Position numbers and translations under genes: made by a program. A stretch of DNA of 57,764 nt, taken from contig JALEVV010000070.1 of NCBI GenBank assembly GCA_022788185.1, forward strand, positions 1 to 57,764, read 5' to 3'. This document shows positions 13,671 through 21,741 of this stretch, one piece after another (within the stretch, counting starts at the first letter, position 1; each line of letters begins with the position of its first letter). The DNA is from Spirochaetales bacterium (GTDB taxonomy: Bacteria > Spirochaetota > Spirochaetia > Sphaerochaetales > Sphaerochaetaceae). Below the pieces are notes generated by a model. That model saw only the letters and a program-made list of their open reading frames with translations, did no database searches and was not told the origin of the DNA.

Positions 13671-15520
13671 AGCTTTCTTAAGCTGTCCTCGATGATACGG
13701 TTGAAGGAGCCCGGACGGAAGTTGCCCTTCCTGTCCCGCTCGCTTCCCGGAAGGCCCGTGAGCAGTTCCATCCCTTCCTCGATAGTGGAGAGCGCCCACA
13801 GGTGGAAATCACCTCTGGAGACTGCTTCCTCCACCTCATATGGGAGGATTAGGGAACGGATGTTCTGTTTCGGGATCACAACACCCTGACGGCCGGTGAG
13901 GCCGCAGAGCCTGCATGTGTGCCAGAAGCCTGTAATCTTTTCATTTATGCCGCTGACCGGCTGCAGGGTTCCCATCTGATTCACCGATCCCGTAATCGCA
14001 ATGTCCTGACGCACCGGAAGCTCCCCGATTGCGGAGAGCAGGGCGTAGAGCTCTGATGAGGATGCGGAGTCGCCGTCCACCTCACTGTAGTTCTGCTCGA
14101 AGCAGAGTCCTGCATAAATTGAAAGGGGGAAGGTCCGTGCGTAGTTCTTCCTGAGATACCCTTCCAGGATAAGGATGCCCTTATCATGGATCTCTCCGCT
14201 GAGACCTGCCTCGTGCTCTATATTGACGATTCCCTCACTGCCCGGTGCAACCGTGGCCGATATCTGTGCCGGGGTGCCGAAGGAGCTGGTTCCCCTGTCC
14301 ATGACTGCAAGACCGTTGATCATGCCGACGCGGGAGCCGTCGGTGCTCACCAGCAGCTCCCCGTCCTTGATCTCCTGATTGATCCTCTCTTCAAGGATGT
14401 CCGTAAGATAAGCCCTGCGGTCAATGGCCGTCCTGACCGACTGGGCACTTACTTTTCCATCCCCCGCAAGGCGGGCTTCACTCATCAGGTCCCCGATCAG
14501 GCCCATCCGGGTTGTGAGCTGTCCCCGGTCCTCGCAGAGTCTTGAGGAGAAGCGCAGAAGCTCCTCTGCCGCCTCCGGTGTGATATCCGGTTCCACGCTT
14601 CTGATATATCCAAGGGTACCGAGTATGTTATTCCTGTCTGCATCCATCTGGGAGTCAAACTGCGGCGCTGCCTTGAAAAGCCTCAGGAACGCCTCATCCT
14701 TTTCGCATAGCTTCTCATAAATATCCTCGTTGCCGAGCAGGATTACCTTGGTCGCCAGGGCAACAGGCTCAGGACGCAGACGCTCTTCCTTTCCCAGGGA
14801 GCCCTGTACTCCCGGGGTGGTCATTGCCATGGCTGTGGAATCGAGATGGCGCTTTATCGCATCCCAGAGTCCCTTCTGGGCAAGCACCTCATCTGCGGTG
14901 AGTACCAGAAATCCTCCGGAGGCGGCAGTGTAGGAGCCTGTCCTCACTGCCATGTGGGGGTACTTTTCACCCATGTCCCTGTAGCCGAAGAGGTTTTCGA
15001 AGGTGGGATGGGACTCCACTATGAAGGGCCTGGACGTATCATTGCTCCTGTCCAGTGCCAGATTCACAAAGGAATATGCTTCATCAAACGGGAAGTGCTG
15101 AAGAACCCGGAGGTAGCCTTCTGCTTCCGGTATCATGGAAGCAGCCCTTTCTAGTACATCCCGGCTGTCTGCGGCAGTCATCCCTGCAAGCAGGTCCTTC
15201 AGCATTTTGCCATGGCCCCTGTCCAGCGTCAGGGCCACCGGAGACATGGGATTCGTGGGATTTGCAAGATAAACCACATCCCGGATTCTTGAGGCATCCC
15301 CCTCAAGGGCTGCCGTTTCGGCTCTGAGTGATGAGAGCTTTCCCGTTCCCGGGTCCCCGCTTATGAAGATGTTGTATCCGGTTCTGTCCGTCATGAGCCC
15401 GGTACGCAATGCCATGAGGGCCCGCTCCTGTCCGACTATCCGGTGCTCCGCATTTCTGAGATCCTCATCGGTTACCTTATATGAAAAGCAGATCTCTGCC
15501 CTGTCCAGTTCTCTGATCAT
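13646..15520 (-). CDS. Lon-like ATP-dependent protease (LonB/YcbZ type)
   Basis: A 624-residue AAA+ protease. Walker A GDPGTGKLSS near residue 53; the AAA_32-type middle region includes GGFLVLTADEVL; the S16 protease domain has the catalytic Ser in GDSASSSELYALLSA (about 485) and the Lys in INEKITGFW (about 530). It has no N-terminal substrate-binding domain of classic Lon, as in the YcbZ/LonB-like group. The open frame continues far upstream, but ATG 15520 follows TTGACA-N17-TATCAT by 7 bases, consistent with a leaderless mRNA. Confidence 0.85.
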   Translation of the reverse strand: MIRELDRAEICFSYKVTDEDLRNAEHRIVGQERALMALRTGLMTDRTGYNIFISGDPGTGKLSSLRAETAALEGDASRIRDVVYLANPTNPMSPVALTLDRGHGKMLKDLLAGMTAADSRDVLERAASMIPEAEGYLRVLQHFPFDEAYSFVNLALDRSNDTSRPFIVESHPTFENLFGYRDMGEKYPHMAVRTGSYTAASGGFLVLTADEVLAQKGLWDAIKRHLDSTAMAMTTPGVQGSLGKEERLRPEPVALATKVILLGNEDIYEKLCEKDEAFLRLFKAAPQFDSQMDADRNNILGTLGYIRSVEPDITPEAAEELLRFSSRLCEDRGQLTTRMGLIGDLMSEARLAGDGKVSAQSVRTAIDRRAYLTDILEERINQEIKDGELLVSTDGSRVGMINGLAVMDRGTSSFGTPAQISATVAPGSEGIVNIEHEAGLSGEIHDKGILILEGYLRKNYARTFPLSIYAGLCFEQNYSEVDGDSASSSELYALLSAIGELPVRQDIAITGSVNQMGTLQPVSGINEKITGFWHTCRLCGLTGRQGVVIPKQNIRSLILPYEVEEAVSRGDFHLWALSTIEEGMELLTGLPGSERDRKGNFRPGSFNRIIEDSLRKLYESGKGS

Positions 15521-15527
15521 GGGAAAA

Positions 15528-15567
15528 ATGATATGAGGTGGAAAAAACTGTGTCAACGTATTATACT
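15528..15567. promoter_or_regulatory. Overlapping divergent promoters of the Lon-like and Nif3-like genes
   Basis: Minus strand: TTGACA (15556-15551), 17-base spacer, TATCAT (15533-15528), 7 bases from the ATG at 15520. Plus strand: TGGAAA (15539-15544), 17-base spacer, TATACT (15562-15567), 7 bases from the ATG at 15575. The two promoters interleave, so the polymerases should exclude each other. Confidence 0.55.
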
Positions 15568-15574
15568 TGACGTC

Positions 15575-16333
15575 ATGAAACTGAACGAACTGGACGCATT
15601 TCTGAAAGAAAGACTGGCAATTGGTGACTTTCCGTTTGACGTTTCCCTCAACGGGGTGCAGGTGGCCTGCTCCGATAAGGAAATAAGGAAAATCGGGTTT
15701 GCAGTCGACGCCTCCCTTGCCACGATAAAGGCCGCAGCCGAACAGGAGTGCGACATGCTCTTCGTCCATCATGGCCTTTTCTGGGGAAAGCCGCTGGCTG
15801 TCTCCGGCCCTCACTATGAGAGGATCAGGACACTGATCGGGAGCGACACGGCGCTTTATGCCTGTCACCTTCCCCTGGATGCCCATCCCGTCTACGGAAA
15901 CAATGCCCAGATGGCAATGGCTCTTGGCATGAGGGAATATGACATGTTCGGCATGTATCACGGATCCATGATAGGCGTTAAGGGCAACCTTCCCTTTGAG
16001 ATGAGCCTTGAAGAGGTATGTGGCCTGCTTGGTTTTTCAGAGAATACGGGACTCAGGACCCTGCCCTTCGGAAAGGAAAAGGTGAAGAGTGTGGGAATCA
16101 TCTCCGGCGGCGGGGGTGATGATGTCTGGCAGGCCGTTAATGATGGCCTGGATCTGTATATTACGGGTGAAATCAGCCACCAGAACTTCCATGAAGCCCT
16201 CGAGGATCATATCAGCGTCATTGCCGGAGGTCACTATCAGAGCGAGACCTACGGAGTAAAGGCAGTTTTAAGGATGCTCATGGGTGAGCTTGGAATCGAA
16301 GGAGTGTTCCTGCCATGGCCGACCGCTCTCTGA
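15575..16333 (+). CDS. Nif3-like dinuclear metal centre protein
   Basis: A 252-residue member of the NIF3/YbgI family. Metal-ligand motifs are FVHHGLFWG (His pair near residue 65), ACHLPLDAHPVYGNN (His/Asp) and the C-terminal AGGHYQSETYGVKA (His, Glu). SLNGVQV near the start and the GGGGDD loop are family features. Family members are implicated in GTP cyclohydrolase-like chemistry or metal handling; the role is not settled. Overlaps lspA by 19 bases. Confidence 0.9.
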   Translation: MKLNELDAFLKERLAIGDFPFDVSLNGVQVACSDKEIRKIGFAVDASLATIKAAAEQECDMLFVHHGLFWGKPLAVSGPHYERIRTLIGSDTALYACHLPLDAHPVYGNNAQMAMALGMREYDMFGMYHGSMIGVKGNLPFEMSLEEVCGLLGFSENTGLRTLPFGKEKVKSVGIISGGGGDDVWQAVNDGLDLYITGEISHQNFHEALEDHISVIAGGHYQSETYGVKAVLRMLMGELGIEGVFLPWPTAL

Positions 16334-16833
16334 GACGTTATCTTCCGCTTTCCCTGACGGCCCTTGTGATCGTCCTCGATCAGATAACAAAGGCCCTGGT
16401 TGTCGCATACATTCCTGAGAACACAGTTTTCAGAAGCTATTTCGGAGATTTCCTGGAGATAGTCCACGTCAGGAACACGGCCATTGCCTTCTCCATCGGA
16501 ACCGGACTGGATATCCCGGTGAAGCTCGTGTTCTTCGTCGTGCTCCCGATAATCCTGATGGTACTGGTAATCTGGTGCGTCATAAGCCGGAAGACCGATG
16601 GGGATTTCACGGTTTTTCAGAAGTGGTGTCTTGCCGCCATCGCGGGAGGCGGGATCGGCAATCTCATTGACCGGTGCTTCCGCTCCCTCAGGGTCGTTGA
16701 CTGGATCAGTACCGACATGTACGGCTTTCTCGGCTTTGACCGGTTCCCGACCTACAACATTGCGGATGCGGCGGTTACCGTCTCCGTCTGCCTCCTCATA
16801 GTTTCGTATATCATAGGAGAAAAAAAGAAATGA
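16315..16833 (+). CDS. lspA: Lipoprotein signal peptidase (signal peptidase II)
   Basis: A 172-residue membrane aspartyl protease that cleaves lipoprotein signal peptides. Four membrane segments; LDQITKALV near residue 20; catalytic Asp motifs NLIDRCFRSLRVVDWI and FPTYNIADAAV. Starts inside the Nif3-like gene and its stop overlaps the next start (ATGA). Presence fits a diderm or spirochaete with lipoproteins. Confidence 0.93.
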   Translation: MADRSLRRYLPLSLTALVIVLDQITKALVVAYIPENTVFRSYFGDFLEIVHVRNTAIAFSIGTGLDIPVKLVFFVVLPIILMVLVIWCVISRKTDGDFTVFQKWCLAAIAGGGIGNLIDRCFRSLRVVDWISTDMYGFLGFDRFPTYNIADAAVTVSVCLLIVSYIIGEKKK

Positions 16834-17126
16834 ACAAAAAAGCCAACTCACTGATATTCATGCTCATAGCCACTGTCGTGAATCTCCTGCTTCTCATGAT
16901 ATTCTTCATCCTGGGCTTTGTGATCCTCAATTTCGTCATAAGCGCAATGCCTGACAACGCCGCCGTCGTCCAGATCGGGGTCGTGGTTGTCTTCATTGCC
17001 GCAATTGCGCTTTCCTTCTTTGTCTATTCGAAGCTCGTGAATTTCGTGACCGTGAAGTTCAGCCTTGAGGATAAGCTCGATCCCCTTTTCGTAAGAAAGG
17101 GTTCCCACCGTCAGAGAGGTGAGTGA
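16830..17126 (+). CDS. Small two-helix membrane protein, function unknown
   Basis: A 98-residue protein with two strong hydrophobic segments (about residues 8-36 and 45-66) and a basic, polar tail ending SHRQRGE. Its ATG overlaps the lspA stop and its stop overlaps the next GTG start, so it belongs to the nif3-like/lspA operon. The name cannot be inferred from sequence. Confidence 0.7.
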   Translation: MNKKANSLIFMLIATVVNLLLLMIFFILGFVILNFVISAMPDNAAVVQIGVVVVFIAAIALSFFVYSKLVNFVTVKFSLEDKLDPLFVRKGSHRQRGE

Positions 17127-18121
17127 GCTTGCGCTACCCTTCGTTCTCAACCCTGGAAGATGCCTCATGGTATGCCTATTCGGATGAACCAATCCAGAAG
17201 AGTCCCTTCTGGAAGGCCGGTCTGTATGACCCGGCGGTCATCCAGCGGGAGGATTCCCCCGATAACCTCTGGCATCTCTTCGCCAATACCTGGGAGGGAA
17301 TAGAGCACTATACATCCCAGTCAGGGTTCGACTACAGGGTTCAGCATGTGGTGCTCCTTAGAGGGCACTCACCCTTCATCTTCCGCGAAGGGAATACCTA
17401 CTATCTTCTCTATGAAACTCATGACAAGGACTATCTTGGAATGAGGGACAAGGGCAACAGGATCTCGTCATCCAGGATCAACATGATTTCGAGCACGGAT
17501 CTCAAGCTGTGGTCGAAGCCCAGAGTGCTGCTTTCAGCCCTGGATGTGCCCTATGCCTCCGACTACTCGGAGCCGAGGCTCTCCCGTCCCCAGCTCGTGA
17601 TGTGGGAGGGAAGGTACCGCCTCTACTTCGGTGCATCCCACAGGGAGCTTTATGACACGGGACAGAAGTGCACCGAGTACTTCTCCTATGCGGAAAGTGA
17701 TACGATAAACGGACCGTACATCCCCCTCAAATCGCCCATCATGGCAAGTGATCCCGACAGCAGGTGGTCGAACCTTGCCCTTGGAAGCATCAAGATACTG
17801 CCCTGTGCCCAGGGCTTTGCCGCAATCCGCTGTTCGTTCTTCTTTGATGAGGAAGAACGCAGGAGCCGCTCGGTCATGATGCTCCTGACAAGCGAAGATG
17901 GCATAAAATTTGAAGAGAAACGCATTCTGATGCCACCGATAAGGGAAGGCTGGGCCTCCAGATACATTACCTCATGTGATGCGGTGTACCGCTCTGAGGA
18001 GAAGGCCTGGTACTGTTATTTCAGCGCTAATGACATGGGAAACGGGGATCATCCCTTCCTGGTCAGGGAATCCCTTGGCCTCCTGATCGGAGCCGAGCGT
18101 CAGTTCTTCCATGCGGAATAA
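17123..18121 (+). CDS. Beta-propeller protein resembling GH32/43/130-type glycosidases
   Basis: A 332-residue protein without a signal peptide. Repeated short motifs typical of five-bladed propeller glycosidases are seen: GLYDPAVIQRE, GHSPFIFREGNTYYLLYE, RINMISSTDLKLWSKP, SRPQLVMWEGRYRLYFGAS and SYAESDTINGPY. Acidic residues suited to catalysis occur in YDPAV and SEPRL, but I cannot assign a family or substrate. Starts with GTG overlapping the preceding stop; AGAGAGG upstream acts as SD. Confidence 0.55.
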   Translation: MSLRYPSFSTLEDASWYAYSDEPIQKSPFWKAGLYDPAVIQREDSPDNLWHLFANTWEGIEHYTSQSGFDYRVQHVVLLRGHSPFIFREGNTYYLLYETHDKDYLGMRDKGNRISSSRINMISSTDLKLWSKPRVLLSALDVPYASDYSEPRLSRPQLVMWEGRYRLYFGASHRELYDTGQKCTEYFSYAESDTINGPYIPLKSPIMASDPDSRWSNLALGSIKILPCAQGFAAIRCSFFFDEEERRSRSVMMLLTSEDGIKFEEKRILMPPIREGWASRYITSCDAVYRSEEKAWYCYFSANDMGNGDHPFLVRESLGLLIGAERQFFHAE

Positions 18122-18237
18122 GTAGACAAACAGTCTCTCTTTCTGTTAATCTGCCCACCGTCAATATCGAAACCATGGCATTATGTCGATGGCGTAGGGG
18201 AGCATGCTCCTGACTATTCTATTTCGAGGTTAACACT

Positions 18238-18930
18238 ATGTTAAATGAAATGTGGTGGGTACTGCTTCTGGTACTCAACTTCGTGGCGATACTTCTCGCT
18301 TATCGCCTCTGGGGAAAGCTCGGGCTTTTCATCTGGATTCCGATCTCAGTCATCGTGGCAAACATTCAGGTCACCAAAAACGTGAACCTCTTCGGTCTTG
18401 AGGCGACGCTTGGCAACATCGTCTATTCGACCGGATTTCTTGCTACCGACATTCTCTCCGAGATCTACGGGGCGAAGGAAAGCCGTAAGGCTGTCGTCGT
18501 GGGATTCTTCTCCCTCATCGTTATGACCGTCATGATGCAGGTCGCGATCCAGTTCACACCGGCACCATCCGATTTCGTTCAGGAGTCCATGGTCACGATC
18601 TTCGGCTTCATGCCACGCATCGCCGCAGGCAGCCTGATCGCCTATGTTATCAGCAATTTCCATGATATCTGGGCCTTCGAACTGTGGAAGAGGATTAAGC
18701 CGGGCAGGACGACGCTCTGGATGAGAAACTGCTTCTCAACCATGATAAGTCAGCTCCTGGATTCTCTGATCTTCACGTTCATAGCCTTCTACGGAGTATA
18801 TGACATGGGCGTGTGGTGGCAGATAGTAATTACCACCTATGTTCTGAAGTTCATCGTTGCCGTATGTGACACCCCGTTCATGTACGTTGCCAGGAACTGG
18901 GCGGAAAAAGGCGTAATAAAAGAGGCGTAA
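18238..18930 (+). CDS. yhhQ: VUT-family (YhhQ) queuosine precursor transporter
   Basis: A 230-residue, six-helix inner-membrane protein. The conserved STGFLATDILSEIYGAKESRKAV segment and the EC/VWAFELWKR-like region FHDIWAFELWKRIKPGRTTLWMRN identify the YhhQ/VUT (DUF165) family, which imports preQ0/preQ1. SD GAGG before ATG 18238. The 116 bases upstream contain the palindrome GGAGCATGCTCC (about 18199-18210) but no recognisable preQ1 riboswitch. Confidence 0.9.
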   Translation: MLNEMWWVLLLVLNFVAILLAYRLWGKLGLFIWIPISVIVANIQVTKNVNLFGLEATLGNIVYSTGFLATDILSEIYGAKESRKAVVVGFFSLIVMTVMMQVAIQFTPAPSDFVQESMVTIFGFMPRIAAGSLIAYVISNFHDIWAFELWKRIKPGRTTLWMRNCFSTMISQLLDSLIFTFIAFYGVYDMGVWWQIVITTYVLKFIVAVCDTPFMYVARNWAEKGVIKEA

Positions 18931-18936
18931 AGTTTT

Positions 18937-18977
18937 AGCCGGTGAAGGAATCCATGAAAAAATACCCATCATCGGCT
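18937..18977 (+). terminator. Hairpin after yhhQ
   Basis: AGCCGGTG (18937-18944) pairs with CATCGGCT (18970-18977), one G-U or mismatch, with a long A-rich loop; CACTATTTTT follows. A plausible weak terminator for yhhQ. Confidence 0.35.
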
Positions 18978-19005
18978 TCACTATTTTTACGCTTGTCATT
19001 ATAAT
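18977..19005 (+). promoter_or_regulatory. Promoter of cstA
   Basis: TTCACT (18977-18982), 17-base spacer, TATAAT (19000-19005). Transcription near 19012 gives a 64-base leader that includes a CACAGCC/GGCTGTG hairpin (19030-19047) followed by TTTCTTACTTT before the SD AGGGAGGG. Confidence 0.55.
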
Positions 19006-19075
19006 GTCAGAAAACTAATAAAAACCATTCACAGCCTCAGGGCTGTGTTTCTTACTTTCAGGGAGGGTTATTAAG

Positions 19076-20758
19076 ATGAATGGTATAATCATCATGATCT
19101 TCGCCATCGTCGTTCTTGTAGCCGGCTACATTTTTTATGGTAAGTGGCTTGCCAAGAAGTGGGGCGTTGATCCTAACAGAAAGACTCCGGCATATGAAAT
19201 GCAGGACGGAGTCGACTATGTACCTACGGATAAGCAGGTTGTTTTCGGACACCAGTTTGCTTCAATTGCAGGTGCAGGCCCCATCAACGGACCTATTCAG
19301 GCTGCAGTGTTCGGCTGGGTTCCCGTACTGCTTTGGTGTCTTATCGGCGGTATCTTCATCGGCGCCGTTCAGGACTTCTCCTCAATGTATGCTTCCGTAA
19401 GGAACAAGGGACGCTCAATCGGTGTCATCATCGAGCTTTACGTCGGTAAGGTCGGTAAGAGGCTTTTCCTCCTCTTCGTTTACCTCTTCTCAATGCTCGT
19501 AATCGCTGCTTTTGCGGATATCGTTGCAAAGAGCTTCGGTGTCAATGCAGGTGCTGATGCTTCCATCCAGCTTGCAAACAGCCAGGTTGCCACAGTATCC
19601 ACACTGTTCATCGTTGTTGCAGTTGCCTTCGGTATCTTCCTCAAGACAGTCAAGCCCGGTACGACAGTCAACACGATTGTTTCAATCGTTCTCCTGATCC
19701 TCTGTATCGCAGTCGGTTACCTCTGTCCGTTCCTTAAGTTCTCCACAAACGTATGGCTCTATCTGGTATTCCTGTACATCCTGATCGCATCAGTAACACC
19801 CGTACAGTACCTCCTTCAGCCCCGTGACTACCTCAACAGCTACCTTCTGGTTGCCATGATCGCTGCTGCAGTAATCGGTATCTTCGTCTCCAACCCGACG
19901 ATGAACCTTCCTGCCTTCACAGGCTTCACTGCCGCAACAGGATCCATGTTCCCGATCCTCTTCGTAACTGTTGCATGCGGTGCCGTTTCCGGTTTCCACA
20001 GCCTCGTTTCTTCCGAGACCGCTTCAAAGCAGGTCAAGAACGAGAACGACATGCTCCCGATCTCCTATGGTGCAATGCTTGTTGAGGTTCTCCTCGCAGT
20101 CATCGCCATCATCGCAGCAGGTGCTGTTGCAGATGCAATGACCGGTGCACTTCCCGCAGGTACACCTCAGCAGATCTTCTCAACTGCTGTCGCATCATTC
20201 CTTTCAGGTATCGGAATCCCCAACCAGCTCAGCTTCACACTGATCTCACTCGCTGTATCAGCATTCGCTCTTACAAGCCTTGACTCAGTTGCACGTGTAG
20301 GCCGCCTTTCATGGCAGGAGCTCTTCCTCGATGACGATGAGGATGAGGCTTCAATGGCTTCCTGGAAGAAGATCCTCACAAACAAGTGGGTTGCAACGAT
20401 CATCGTTCTCATTCCTTCCTACCTCCTCGGTCAGGTCGGTTATGCAGAGATCTGGGCTCTCTTCGGTTCCGCTAACCAGCTCCTCTCAGTACTTGCACTG
20501 GCAGCTGTTGCAGTATTCCTGAAGAAGACAAATAAGGACAACAAGATGATGTTCATCCCGATGTTCTTCATGCTCGCAGTTACAGTTGTTGCTCTCATCC
20601 AGCTTGCATGGGGCAACATTGCCAACTTCGGCAAGGCTAAGATCTCAGTCATGGGTCAGAGCCTCCAGATCATCTTTGCAGTGCTTCTGCTCGCACTCGC
20701 CATCATCGTTGTGGTAGACTGCTGCAAGAAGCTCTTCGGCAAGGAAGAGAAGAACTGA
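19076..20758 (+). CDS. cstA: Carbon starvation protein A (peptide/pyruvate transporter family)
   Basis: A 560-residue membrane protein with about 14-16 hydrophobic segments. The family signature HQFASIAGAGPINGP is present near residue 60, with GAVQDFSSMYASVRNKG and SGFHSLVSSETASKQ following. CstA-family proteins import pyruvate or small peptides, coupled to ions. Strong SD and biased codon use suggest high expression. Flanked by its own promoter and a strong terminator, so monocistronic. Confidence 0.95.
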   Translation: MNGIIIMIFAIVVLVAGYIFYGKWLAKKWGVDPNRKTPAYEMQDGVDYVPTDKQVVFGHQFASIAGAGPINGPIQAAVFGWVPVLLWCLIGGIFIGAVQDFSSMYASVRNKGRSIGVIIELYVGKVGKRLFLLFVYLFSMLVIAAFADIVAKSFGVNAGADASIQLANSQVATVSTLFIVVAVAFGIFLKTVKPGTTVNTIVSIVLLILCIAVGYLCPFLKFSTNVWLYLVFLYILIASVTPVQYLLQPRDYLNSYLLVAMIAAAVIGIFVSNPTMNLPAFTGFTAATGSMFPILFVTVACGAVSGFHSLVSSETASKQVKNENDMLPISYGAMLVEVLLAVIAIIAAGAVADAMTGALPAGTPQQIFSTAVASFLSGIGIPNQLSFTLISLAVSAFALTSLDSVARVGRLSWQELFLDDDEDEASMASWKKILTNKWVATIIVLIPSYLLGQVGYAEIWALFGSANQLLSVLALAAVAVFLKKTNKDNKMMFIPMFFMLAVTVVALIQLAWGNIANFGKAKISVMGQSLQIIFAVLLLALAIIVVVDCCKKLFGKEEKN

Positions 20759-20780
20759 TAGTCAGAGATGACTTGTCATG

Positions 20781-20812
20781 GGCACCGGGAAACCGGTGCC
20801 TTATTTAATTTA
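20781..20812 (+). terminator. Intrinsic terminator of cstA
   Basis: GGCACCGG (20781-20788), GAAA loop, CCGGTGCC (20793-20800), followed by TTATTTAATTT. Confidence 0.8.
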
Positions 20813-20818
20813 AGGCAC

Positions 20819-20854
20819 TAAAAAAGCCTCTGTACACCCACCTGTACAGAGGCT
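20819..20854 (-). terminator. Intrinsic terminator of the HPt gene
   Basis: AGCCTCTGTACA (20825-20836) and TGTACAGAGGCT (20843-20854), a perfect 12-bp stem; read on the minus strand it is followed by TTTTTTAG. Confidence 0.75.
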
Positions 20855-21027
20855 CCTGTTTTCATGTTGGAAGAATTATTCACAGGTAGCAGTCTTTCAT
20901 TTCAGTCAACACCCGTTCCTACAATTTATACTGCTTTTGGAGGTAATGCAAGCATTATTTTTTTGCTACGCTTTACTTTATTTGCGTCAATAACGTCATT
21001 TCCCATGAATAAACCGAGATTTTGCCT

Positions 21028-21372
21028 TTACGCTTCCTCACCGGCATCTAATATATCAGCGATTTTGACGTATTCCTTCTCCAGGGATGCAAATGCGGAT
21101 GCGACTTTTCCGTTCTTTGCTTCTTCGAGAATGGCGGCAGCTTTTACCAGTGCTGAAAGACCAAGCTTCTCACCGGTCTTCTTTACTTTATGAGCTCTCT
21201 TCCTGATATTTTCCCCGTCTCCTTCCTCAACTGCAACCTTCAGTGCTGAAAAATCACAGTCCTCGGTGAAGGATTCGAGTTTCTTCCTGATTTCTCCGGT
21301 ATCACCGCAGAAATCCTCGATGACGTTGTCATAATCCATGCCTATGCGGCCTGCAATAGCTTTAATGTTCAT
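21028..21372 (-). CDS. HPt (histidine phosphotransfer) domain protein
   Basis: A 114-residue helical protein. RKRAHKVKKTGEKLGLSALVKAAAILEEA matches the HPt phosphotransfer helix pair (AH-x-L/V-K-G/K pattern) with the phospho-accepting His near residue 72. It likely relays phosphate between a hybrid kinase and a response regulator encoded elsewhere; no kinase is adjacent. Start MNIKAIAGRIG: TTGACT-N16-TAAAAT ends 7 bases before the ATG and there is no SD, so a leaderless mRNA is likely. Confidence 0.75.
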   Translation of the reverse strand: MNIKAIAGRIGMDYDNVIEDFCGDTGEIRKKLESFTEDCDFSALKVAVEEGDGENIRKRAHKVKKTGEKLGLSALVKAAAILEEAKNGKVASAFASLEKEYVKIADILDAGEEA

Positions 21373-21741
21373 GATAGAAATTTTAAAAAAAACCAAAGGA
21401 AAGTCAACAAACAAATCATGGGGATGAATGATATTCGCACTGTAAATAAACAGTGAATCATGGGACCTTTGCCGGATAATGCACAAATATCCATTGCATG
21501 GAAAATGAACTCCAGTGGTCTCAGGCCCGGAAATGGTTAAAAAATCAGAACACTGCTTTATCCTGATCCCCGCTTTGAAGATCAATTACCGGATTCAGGC
21601 CCTGGATGTCAGAGGATAAAATAAAGAGGGTGTCACAGCAACAATGACACCCTCAGAATTTCCCTCTTGGGATATAGGGAAGTGTAATTTTATCCCCTCA
21701 ATTACACTGGAAACAGTCTTGGTTTCACTCTTATTATATCA
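21373..21741. other. Non-coding stretch between the HPt gene and the Na+ transporter
   Basis: About 370 bases without a convincing gene. It holds the HPt promoter at its left, a palindrome GTGTAATT (21682-21689)/AATTACAC (21700-21707), a TCCCT/AGGGA pair around 21661-21680, and the terminator at 21626-21654. Open frames here have no family features. Confidence 0.5.
21614..21654 (-). terminator. Intrinsic terminator of the Na+-dependent transporter gene
   Basis: GAGGGTGTCA (21626-21635) and TGACACCCTC (21645-21654), a perfect 10-bp stem. On the minus strand TTTATTTTATCC follows. It lies 88 bases past the stop codon. Confidence 0.7.

Noticed and set aside
18122-18237. preQ1 riboswitch before yhhQ
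   Set aside because: Only a GGAGCATGCTCC palindrome is visible; no preQ1-I/II/III core sequence could be fitted.
20864-21193. A 109-codon plus-strand frame after cstA
   Set aside because: Antisense to the HPt gene and spanning its terminator; no SD or motif.
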